In this document: one piece after another, positions 35,938 through 42,700 of the stretch | How positions within the stretch are numbered: position 1 is the first letter of the stretch | Layout: each line of letters begins with the position of its first letter | Assembly (NCBI RefSeq): GCF_009712225.1 | Contig: NZ_WASP01000007.1 | Coordinates: 67,192-121,645 of the forward strand | DNA length: 54,454 nt | Direction: 5' to 3' | Source of the DNA: Desulfovibrio sp. | Lineage (GTDB): Bacteria; Desulfobacterota; Desulfovibrionia; Desulfovibrionales; Desulfovibrionaceae | Program-made: the position numbers and the translations under genes | The notes under the pieces: generated by a model | Database searches by the model: none | What the model was told of the DNA's origin: nothing | The model's input: the letters and a program-made list of their open reading frames with translations, nothing else

Positions 35938-36054
35938 TTCTGCGCCAACACTACCCACAAACCGGCCCGCGCCCTGCGCTGCCGGCAAGTATCCATAATT
36001 TCCCCCGATAAAACCTTCCGCGCCAGTCTGGCTGCGGCCCATGTGAGGAGCCTT

Positions 36055-36702
36055 ATGTCCTTTATCCGTTATATTCTGTTGCTCTGCGTGACTTTCGCGA
36101 CCCTGTGTGGTTGCGTGCGCCAGCCAGCCGATGCCGCGCGCATGGAAGTGCTGCGACAGGGACAGCTGGAGCAACCGGAAAGCGACGCAAACATCCACCC
36201 GGCTGTTTATGTAAACGTGCGCGACAATACAAACAGAATTATTGGCCTGCGCGCCCAGACCGAAGCGTGGCTGCAACGTCAGGGCTACATTATTGTGCCC
36301 AACCCCAGCGAGGCGGGCTATATCCTTCAGGTGGTAGTGCTGGCCGCCGGGATTGCCGCGCCCGAGAGCGTGCGCCAGATGGTGGCCGCAGGCTATGACG
36401 CGCCTTCGCAGCTCAGCGGCAGGGGCAGCACATCCCTTGTGGCCGACGTGCTGCTGGTGCAGCGCCATGTGCCCAGTGCCAAACAGCCCAGCAACTCAAA
36501 ACTCAAAAGCATCTCAAAGCGCAATGCCGTTGCCAACAGCCAGATGCGCATAGGACTGCTGGCCCAACAGGAATTCAAGGGATCTGGTGTGCCGCCGGTG
36601 TTCGCCGAAACCATGGGCAAAGAGCTGGCTGCGCACATCCACGGCGCTGCCGGGCAGGATGCGCCAACCCCGCCAGCCCCCCCCCAGCAACAACAGTTTT
36701 GA
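36055..36702 (+). CDS. Lipoprotein, TraT-like
   Basis: The 215-residue protein has a short signal with lipobox TLCGC. The segment PAVYVNVRDNTNRIIGL, then EAWLQRQGYIIVPNPSEAGYILQVVVL, resembles the conserved core of TraT-type lipoproteins (conserved strand, residues predicting a helix, then a second strand before a small-residue region). A Gln-rich tail ends the protein. Function is unknown; family assignment is by pattern only. Start at 36055 has GAGGAG upstream. It is followed by a terminator. Confidence 0.62.
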   Translation: MSFIRYILLLCVTFATLCGCVRQPADAARMEVLRQGQLEQPESDANIHPAVYVNVRDNTNRIIGLRAQTEAWLQRQGYIIVPNPSEAGYILQVVVLAAGIAAPESVRQMVAAGYDAPSQLSGRGSTSLVADVLLVQRHVPSAKQPSNSKLKSISKRNAVANSQMRIGLLAQQEFKGSGVPPVFAETMGKELAAHIHGAAGQDAPTPPAPPQQQQF

Positions 36703-36736
36703 CGAAGGGCCCCCGCTGTGGGCCTGTCACAGGCTT

Positions 36737-36766
36737 GGGCCGTCCATGGTTGGGCGGCCCTTTTTT
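36737..36766 (+). terminator. Terminator after the lipoprotein pair
   Basis: A 9-bp stem (GGGCCGTCC 36737-36745, GGGCGGCCC 36752-36760, one wobble, 6-nt loop) is followed by six T (36761-36766), 34 nt after the stop codon. Confidence 0.88.
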
Positions 36767-36845
36767 ATGGCCGCAGGTGTCAGCATTCCGGCGGCCCCGT
36801 AAAGGCAGCGGCATAAACTGGCGTATTACCGCGCATATCAAAAAT

Positions 36846-36861
36846 TGGCACTGTACTTGCT
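36846..36861 (+). promoter_or_regulatory. Consensus sigma-54 promoter
   Basis: TGGCACTGTACTTGCT matches TGGCAC-N5-TTGCW at all 11 positions. The start codon of the lysozyme-like gene is 42 nt downstream. It follows a terminator, so it defines a new transcription unit. Confidence 0.88.
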
Positions 36862-36903
36862 TTTTCCTCTGCGCGGCGGCAGCAGCCCCCGCAGGAGGAA
36901 CAC

Positions 36904-38031
36904 ATGGCACTTTCCAATTTTCTGATCCGCCCACCATCAGACGCGCAACCGGCCCAGGGGGCCATGCCGCGCCGTCAGGCGAGCACGCAGACCGGAAATT
37001 CTGCGTCATTCGCCAGTATCATGAACGGTCAGACCACCAATGCGGAAACCGCCAGCGCCCCGGAAGTTCAGCGAACGGGCATGCCCATCGGCGGCATTGG
37101 GGGGCAGCAAGGCATGGTTCTGGCCGGGCGCTCACCCAGCGATCTCATGCGCACCCAGGTTTTCACCAAAGCAGAAACCGACATGCGCCAGACCAAGGCC
37201 ATCGACAGCCTCATGCAGACTGTTTCTGGCGGCAATTCAACCCTTGACCTTGCCCGCAGCATGGGCACGGCCAGACATCTGCGTTCAATGACCAGCGCCA
37301 TGGACAGCCGCATCAAGGGCCTGAGCATGGGTGATTTTGTACACTCCCGCCCGCCGGTTCAAAGCCGCACCAAGCCCTCGCACAAGGTTGAAGACGTTGA
37401 GCTGGGCCAGCTTTCCGCCAAGTTTGAATCGGGCAGCGACGGCATCGCAGCCGTTGGCTACGACCGCGTGGGCGGCACGTCATACGGCAAATACCAGGTC
37501 TCGTCGCGCGCGGGCAGCCTGAAGGATTTTCTGGATTTTCTGGATACCGAAGCGCCCGACCTTTCGAACCGGCTGCGCGCCTCTGGCCCCGGCAACACAG
37601 GCAGTCGCAAGGGGGCCATGCCTGACACATGGCGCGCCATCGCCAACGAGCAGCCAGATCGCTTTGAGGACCTGCAGGAAGCCTTTGTACGCCAGAGCCA
37701 CTACAAACCGGCTCTGGATTCCATTGCCCAGCGCACCGGCCTTAACCCGGATAAAATATCCACGGCCATGCGCGAGGTTATCTGGAGCACATCCGTGCAG
37801 CACGGCCCAGCCGGTGCGGCCCGCATCTTTGAGCGCGCCCACGGCATGAGCGGCAGCCCGTCAGATCCTTCTTACGAGCGCAACCTCATCAACAATGTGT
37901 ACAACATTCGCGTGGGCCAGTTTGGCTCGTCGGACAGCAACATTCAGGCAGCTGTGGCCAACCGCTTCAAGCAGGAAAAAGCCCTTGCCCTGAACATGCT
38001 GAACGGCGGCAAAAACTCCTCGCTGGCGTAG
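36904..38031 (+). CDS. Lysozyme-like protein, probable motility-linked muramidase
   Basis: The 375-residue protein has no signal peptide or membrane segment. The first 160 residues are polar, low-complexity and probably partly disordered. From about 166 a domain begins LGQLSAKFESGSDGIAAVGYD, GGTSYGKYQVSS, resembling lysozyme/transglycosylase-like domains seen in some VgrG-related and phage proteins, with E175 the likely catalytic acid. A consensus sigma-54 promoter and AGGAGG precede it. Absence of a Sec signal with a cell-wall-type domain would fit export through the flagellar type III apparatus, as for FlgJ, but this is inference. GT9 follows 12 nt downstream. Confidence 0.68.
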   Translation: MALSNFLIRPPSDAQPAQGAMPRRQASTQTGNSASFASIMNGQTTNAETASAPEVQRTGMPIGGIGGQQGMVLAGRSPSDLMRTQVFTKAETDMRQTKAIDSLMQTVSGGNSTLDLARSMGTARHLRSMTSAMDSRIKGLSMGDFVHSRPPVQSRTKPSHKVEDVELGQLSAKFESGSDGIAAVGYDRVGGTSYGKYQVSSRAGSLKDFLDFLDTEAPDLSNRLRASGPGNTGSRKGAMPDTWRAIANEQPDRFEDLQEAFVRQSHYKPALDSIAQRTGLNPDKISTAMREVIWSTSVQHGPAGAARIFERAHGMSGSPSDPSYERNLINNVYNIRVGQFGSSDSNIQAAVANRFKQEKALALNMLNGGKNSSLA

Positions 38032-38043
38032 GACTGCTGACCC

Positions 38044-39777
38044 ATGGACACCACGAGCCCTGCGGGGGAAGAGGCACAACCGGGCAGCGCCCAGAGCAGC
38101 CCACAGAACAGTGCAGGCTGCACCGTTGTCATCAACCTGACGCGGTTTGGCGACCTGTTGCAATGCCAGCCCCTTATCGAAGACCTGCACCGGCAGGGCA
38201 ACCGGGTGCATCTGGTATGCCTGGACAACTTTTCCAGCGCCCTGCCCCTGATGCGCCATGTGGAACGCGCCTGGCCCCTGCCCGGCGCACGTCTCATGGC
38301 CGACATTGACAAGGACTGGCGCAGCGCCGCTGCCAGACTGATCGAATACGCCCGCGCCATTCGCGCCGGTGCGTCCCCAAACTGCGTGGTGAATCTCACC
38401 ACCACCCTGCCCGCCCGTCTGCTGGCGGGGCTTGTGGCGGGGGGTACCGCCGAAATGCGCGGCTTTGCCCTTGATGCCCACGGGTTTGGTCAAAACAAAG
38501 GCATCTGGGCCACATTTCTGAACAGCGCCACGGTCAACCGCCAGAGCGCGCCATTCAACCTTGTGGATATGTTCCGCATGGTTGGTGGCTCTGAACACGG
38601 CGAAACAGACCTGCAGCCGCGCCTGCGCCTTGCCCGGCCTTCGCAACAGGCCCTTGAGGGGGCGGATGCCCTGCTGGCTGCAGCCCCGCCGGAAACCGCA
38701 GGTTTTGTGACCATGCAGCTGGGAGCCAGTGAGCAGCGGCGTCAGTGGCCCGCGCAGTATTTTGCCGCCGTGGGTGACAGCCTGTGGCGCGAGCGCAGGC
38801 TCTGCCCGATTCTGCTGGGTTCGCCAGCCGAAAGACCGCTGGCCGAAGCCTATGCCCAGCAGGCCGCAGGTCCCTTTGTGGACGCCGTGGGCAAAACAGA
38901 CCTCACCCAGCTTGCGGCACTGCTCAGCCGCTCGCGCATGCTGCTCACCAACGACACGGGCACCATGCATCTTGCCGCTGGCCTTGGGGTTACGTGTCTG
39001 GCCATTTTTCTGGCGACGGCCCAACCCTGCGACACCGGCCCCTACCTGCCGGGCTGCTGCTGCCTGGAGCCTGCCCTGTCCTGCCACCCCTGCCCCTTCA
39101 GCCAGCCCTGCCCCAACAATCTGGCCTGTGTGACCCATATCCGGCCGCAGAGCGTGGCCTCGCTTGCGCTCGCATGGCTCGACACAGGCCGATGGGAAGC
39201 CGCGCCGCTGGAAACAGTTGGGCGCGAGGCCCGCGTATGGCAGACAGAACTGGACGACCAGAGCTTTATCACCGTGCGCTGCCTCTCATCACACGCGGCC
39301 GATGACCGCAGCCAGTGGCTAGCGCAGCAGAGAATCTTCTGGCGTCAGATACTTGACGACCTTGAAAACCCGGCCCTCACAGCCGCTACGGCATGCGCGG
39401 GGCAGTTCGGTCAGGTGCATCCGCCCCAAAACGGAACCCGCCCCACCGGTGTACCCGACGGCAATTTTTCGCCCCAGTTTGCGCAGCGTCTGTTCGAAAC
39501 CCTGAATCAGGCCGTACAACTTTTCGATATTCTTGCACAACAGGGGCAGATCCTGGGCAGAGCCCCCATGGCGGGACAACTCTTTTTGCGCAATTGCGAG
39601 CGACTTCAGGCGGTGCTTGATGCCTGCCCCGAGCTGCGCTCGCTGGGCGCGTTCTGGCGCGAGCTGCGCCAGGAGCGAGCGGAACACCTGGACGACCTGC
39701 TGGCACTTACTACCCATCTTGGTGCGCAAGTACTTGATTGGCGTAATAAATACGTAAATGGCACGTCATTTGCTTAA
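38044..39777 (+). CDS. GT9 (heptosyltransferase-like) glycosyltransferase with helical C-terminal extension
   Basis: The 577-residue protein has a GT9 core (about 27-375): VINLTRFGDLLQCQPLI, then FVTMQLGASEQRRQWPAQYFA and LLTNDTGTMHLAAGLGV, the ADP-heptose-type donor-binding pattern. A Cys-rich stretch near residues 335-365 (GCCCLEP, CHPCPFSQPCPNN) matches a metal-like site seen in some GT9 proteins. About 190 residues of mainly helical sequence follow, not needed for LPS heptosyltransferases. Location between sigma-54 promoters suggests glycosylation of a flagellar protein rather than LPS. A sigma-54 promoter for the next gene lies in its last codons. Confidence 0.75.
   Translation: MDTTSPAGEEAQPGSAQSSPQNSAGCTVVINLTRFGDLLQCQPLIEDLHRQGNRVHLVCLDNFSSALPLMRHVERAWPLPGARLMADIDKDWRSAAARLIEYARAIRAGASPNCVVNLTTTLPARLLAGLVAGGTAEMRGFALDAHGFGQNKGIWATFLNSATVNRQSAPFNLVDMFRMVGGSEHGETDLQPRLRLARPSQQALEGADALLAAAPPETAGFVTMQLGASEQRRQWPAQYFAAVGDSLWRERRLCPILLGSPAERPLAEAYAQQAAGPFVDAVGKTDLTQLAALLSRSRMLLTNDTGTMHLAAGLGVTCLAIFLATAQPCDTGPYLPGCCCLEPALSCHPCPFSQPCPNNLACVTHIRPQSVASLALAWLDTGRWEAAPLETVGREARVWQTELDDQSFITVRCLSSHAADDRSQWLAQQRIFWRQILDDLENPALTAATACAGQFGQVHPPQNGTRPTGVPDGNFSPQFAQRLFETLNQAVQLFDILAQQGQILGRAPMAGQLFLRNCERLQAVLDACPELRSLGAFWRELRQERAEHLDDLLALTTHLGAQVLDWRNKYVNGTSFA
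39759..39774 (+). promoter_or_regulatory. Consensus sigma-54 promoter inside the GT9 3' end
   Basis: TGGCACGTCATTTGCT matches TGGCACG-N4-TTGCW completely. It lies within the last six codons of the GT9 gene and 63 nt before the start of the 201-residue protein gene. Confidence 0.88.
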
Positions 39778-39836
39778 TTATCGGCATACCACATTACGGT
39801 AAAATCTTCCCTGAGGGGGAGAGGAGGGGAACTGGA

Positions 39837-40442
39837 ATGATTATCATCGACGGCGCACAAAGCGAAAAAAGCATTACTGCCTTTGCCAACCTTGAGGAAC
39901 TGCTCAAGGACGTTATTCAGGACGACAAGATGGTCAATCGCGTAGTGACGGACGTTCTGGTCAACAACGAGGCCTTTTCCGAAATCTACCCGCATCAGGC
40001 CGAAGACATTGCCTGCACTGATATTTCTTCCATCGAGGTGCGTTCCGTGCCTATGGCCGAAATGGCCGTGGAAATGTCGGCTGAAATGGGCAAGGTGGCG
40101 CAGATGATGAGCCACGGCGCGCGCGAAGTGGCCCGGCTGTTCCGTGCCGCCTCCGACACCGACGCACTCGAACTTTTCCAGGATCTGCTGGACGTGACCC
40201 GTGATTTCATGGGTATGCTTGGCGAACTGCGTACGCGCTATACCAACGGCGCAGTGCCCGACTTTGCCCAGAAGACAGAAAAATTCTCCAGCATGCTCTC
40301 TGAGATGGGCGACGTGCTGGAAAACGAAGACTGGATTCTGCTGGCCGACCTGCTTGAATACGAATTCATTCCCCTGTGCAACGACTGGCGCGAAACCAGC
40401 GAAACGCTGCACAAACAGGTTGTTGAACATATGGCCCAGTAG
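39837..40442 (+). CDS. Helical protein of unknown function, motility-linked
   Basis: The 201-residue acidic protein has no signal peptide or membrane segment and appears mostly alpha-helical, with Met-rich heptad-like stretches (AEMAVEMSAEMGKVAQMM). I do not recognise the family. A purine-rich ribosome-binding tract (GAGGAGGGG) precedes the ATG. A consensus sigma-54 promoter lies 63 nt upstream. The end of its central region (GELRTRYTNG) resembles the C terminus of the preceding glycosyltransferase (DWRNKYVNG), possibly by chance. It probably functions with the next gene, 16 nt downstream. Confidence 0.75.
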   Translation: MIIIDGAQSEKSITAFANLEELLKDVIQDDKMVNRVVTDVLVNNEAFSEIYPHQAEDIACTDISSIEVRSVPMAEMAVEMSAEMGKVAQMMSHGAREVARLFRAASDTDALELFQDLLDVTRDFMGMLGELRTRYTNGAVPDFAQKTEKFSSMLSEMGDVLENEDWILLADLLEYEFIPLCNDWRETSETLHKQVVEHMAQ

Positions 40443-40458
40443 GGCATCAGGAGCAGAT

Positions 40459-40782
40459 ATGAGTCAGGGCGTATGCCTTTTGGATGAAGCGCTCAATCTT
40501 GCCCGCCTGGAAATGGCGGCCCTTGAGGACGGCGCGTATGACAGGGCTGTTGAACTCGCTGAAAGGCGGGGTGAAATTACCAGCATGGCCTGGCATATGC
40601 TGGACGACAGCCAGGCCGATGAGTACCGTGCGCACCTGATTGAGCTGGCCCGCATGCAGGATCACCTTACGGAACTTGCCACAAAGGCGCACAGTGACAT
40701 CAGGTCGCAGTTGCAACGTTCCCGCCTTGAAAGCCAGCGCATGCGCGGCTACCACAGGGCCGTGGGACAGGCGCTGCAGTAA
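40459..40782 (+). CDS. Small helical protein, FlgN/FliT-like chaperone candidate
   Basis: The 107-residue protein is almost wholly helical and charged (LDEALNLARLEMAALEDGAYDRAVELAERRGEI, then a long second helix). This short helical-hairpin form, with early Leu/Glu heptads and a region of Arg-rich heptads, is like FlgN/FliT-type flagellar export chaperones. Sequence identity to them is not established here. AGGAG precedes the ATG. It is the last gene of a sigma-54 unit, ending at a strong terminator. Confidence 0.65.
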   Translation: MSQGVCLLDEALNLARLEMAALEDGAYDRAVELAERRGEITSMAWHMLDDSQADEYRAHLIELARMQDHLTELATKAHSDIRSQLQRSRLESQRMRGYHRAVGQALQ

Positions 40783-40814
40783 CCAGCCAGCGATCCTGCA
40801 AAATGAGATAGTTA

Positions 40815-40851
40815 AGGGCATCATACGCCACAGGCGTGTGATGCCCTTTTT
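40815..40851 (+). terminator. Terminator of the sigma-54 accessory unit
   Basis: A 14-bp stem (40816-40829 with 40833-40846, one G-U pair, 3-nt loop) is followed by five T (40847-40851). It lies 33 nt after the stop codon and may also serve thiE from the opposite side. Confidence 0.9.
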
Positions 40852-40880
40852 ATTGCACAAGACTAAGTACGAGGGTTTTA

Positions 40881-41528
40881 TCAGCCCACCATACCCTCTC
40901 GCATGGCATTGCGTACCGATTCCACCCTGGCGCGAATGTCGGGCGCTCCCACAAGCTCGCTTACCAGTGAGCAGCAACGCGCGCCGTGGCGCGCCACCTC
41001 AGCGATATTGTGCTGCTTGATGCCGCCAATGGCCACAAAGGGCAGGTCGGCATGGTGGCTCACCCAGTCCAGGTAGTCATACCCCACGGGGGCTACCACG
41101 TCTTCCTTGGTCTTGGTGGCAAAAATGGGCCCCACGCCAATGTAGTCCGCCCCAAGGCTACGGGCCTCGCGGGCCTGTTCGGGCATGTGGGTGGACAGGC
41201 CAATGATCATGCCCGGCCCCACAAGACTGCGCACCTCGGGCACGGGCAGATCCTCCTGCCCCACGTGCACACCGTCGGCCTTTACCAGCATGGCAATATC
41301 AATGTGGTCGTTGACGATAAAGCAGGCTCCGGCCTCGGCGGTAAGCCGCCGCAACATGCGGCATTCTTCAAGCATGGCTCCGGCCTTCAGCTTTTTTTCG
41401 CGGTATTGCAGAATGCGCACACCAGCGCCCAGCAGGGCTGTGACGACCTCTTCCAGAGGTCTGCCCAGCGAAAGGCCAGCATCGGTGATGGCGTAGATAT
41501 CGGTTTCTCCGGGGAGAATCTTGGCCAT
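40881..41528 (-). CDS. thiE: Thiamine-phosphate synthase
   Basis: The 215-residue TIM barrel joins HMP-PP and thiazole phosphate to thiamine phosphate. Diagnostic parts are LQYREK, FIVNDHIDIAMLVKADGVHVGQED (pyrophosphate and Mg binding) and GVGPIFATKTKED. Length matches the family. AGGAG precedes the ATG. It is 17 nt after the DUF362 gene on the same strand. No TPP riboswitch (THI box) was seen upstream, so control by thiamine is not shown. Confidence 0.93.
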   Translation of the reverse strand: MAKILPGETDIYAITDAGLSLGRPLEEVVTALLGAGVRILQYREKKLKAGAMLEECRMLRRLTAEAGACFIVNDHIDIAMLVKADGVHVGQEDLPVPEVRSLVGPGMIIGLSTHMPEQAREARSLGADYIGVGPIFATKTKEDVVAPVGYDYLDWVSHHADLPFVAIGGIKQHNIAEVARHGARCCSLVSELVGAPDIRARVESVRNAMREGMVG

Positions 41529-41545
41529 AACAGGCTCCTTGGCTC

Positions 41546-42580
41546 TTATTTTTTAAACGCCGCAAAAATACGGCGAAAACAGCTCTGAACAAAACGGGCC
41601 GGATGAAATGACGTGTGCGAAAGCTCGACAGGCAACTGAAAACCGGCGGCGCAAAAATCTGCCGGGGTGTTGAGCGGAAATATCACCTGCGAGCCAGCCG
41701 CACCGCTGCCCCAAGCCTTGCGGCGGCTCAGGGCCGCTCCCAGCGGCACATCCTGCGGGTTCAGGCCCAGCACGGCGTACACGGCTTCGTCAAGCGCAAC
41801 GGCAGAGGCGCTGGCCCCAAGCAGGCCCAATGCAAAGGGTTTGCCGTTGCTCGGCCCGGTTATGTGCATGGCCGTAATGCCGTCGGCCACCGCTGCCACA
41901 GGGGGCAAGGTGGCCCACAGGGCGGCAAGGCAATCGGCAAAAAACCGGGGGTCACGCCCTTCGCGCGCATGGGCCACGGCCTTGTGCAGACCGCGCACGC
42001 AGCCAAAACAGTTTTTGACAGAGAGCGTTGTGAGCATCTGGGCGTGGGCCTTTACCCGTGGCACGGAAACGATCAGATCGCTTTCCATGGCCAGCCGCGC
42101 CACATGAAAGCGCGAACCGCCCGCTTGAAAACCCGCCTTTTGCGCCGCATCGCCCTCAAGAGGCAGGGGCAGGGGCACAGCAGGGCCGATTTCTTCCACC
42201 TCGAGCCCAAGGGGGCGCAGGGCTTCATCAAGCCCCACGGCTCGGGCCACCGTAACAGCCCGGCCAAAACCCGGCGAATCGGCCACGCGCACCTGTGCGC
42301 CGTGGTCCATAATCCACGCGCACACAGCCGCCACCACCTCGGGCGAGGTGCAGGCAAGGTGCTTTGCCATGAGCAGGTTGGGCTTGACCAGCACGCGTGT
42401 GCCTGCGCGCAGGGGGTAATATTCCGCCAGCCGGGCTGCGTCCATCACCTGCCCCACTGCCGTGCGCAGGGCGGGCGCGGTGTAGGTGTCGTGGCGCAAA
42501 AGGGCCACGGGCAACGAGTTGCCGGGGTTGCACTGGGTGTTTTGCAAGTCGCAATCTGGAGGATTCATGCCTGTTTTCAT
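41546..42580 (-). CDS. DUF362-domain protein
   Basis: The 344-residue protein resembles DUF362 proteins, which often occur in anaerobes and carry iron-sulfur clusters in longer versions. Visible parts are RVLVKPNLLMAKHLACTSPEVVAAVC, VADSPGFGRAVTVARAVGL, and SVPRVKAHAQMLTTLSVKNCFGCVRGLHK. No ferredoxin domain is fused, so this is the short form. Role unknown. The start is uncertain by four codons (MKTG versus MNPP). It probably forms a two-gene unit with thiE and is divergent from the MscS gene. Confidence 0.82.
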   Translation of the reverse strand: MKTGMNPPDCDLQNTQCNPGNSLPVALLRHDTYTAPALRTAVGQVMDAARLAEYYPLRAGTRVLVKPNLLMAKHLACTSPEVVAAVCAWIMDHGAQVRVADSPGFGRAVTVARAVGLDEALRPLGLEVEEIGPAVPLPLPLEGDAAQKAGFQAGGSRFHVARLAMESDLIVSVPRVKAHAQMLTTLSVKNCFGCVRGLHKAVAHAREGRDPRFFADCLAALWATLPPVAAVADGITAMHITGPSNGKPFALGLLGASASAVALDEAVYAVLGLNPQDVPLGAALSRRKAWGSGAAGSQVIFPLNTPADFCAAGFQLPVELSHTSFHPARFVQSCFRRIFAAFKK

Positions 42581-42700
42581 GCCAGAATTATGCCGTCCGC
42601 CCGCCGCATTGTAAAGGGCGCGCTCTTTTCAAACGGACCGTCTTGACGTATGGAAGGGCTGCTACCGTTCCAAGACAACAGACTGTAATCTGAGGATTCC

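Noticed and set aside
36904..38031. Assignment as FlgJ
   Set aside because: The N-terminal half lacks the FlgJ rod-cap pattern and the C-terminal domain is not the usual glucosaminidase; only the general role as a flagellar muramidase is suggested.
38044..39777. Assignment as an LPS heptosyltransferase (waaC/waaF)
   Set aside because: The GT9 core fits, but length, the C-terminal helical extension and the sigma-54 neighbourhood do not; I keep it as a GT9 glycosyltransferase.
40881..41620. TPP riboswitch expected near thiE
   Set aside because: No THI-box-like conserved sequence is visible in the 17-nt gap or upstream of the DUF362 gene.
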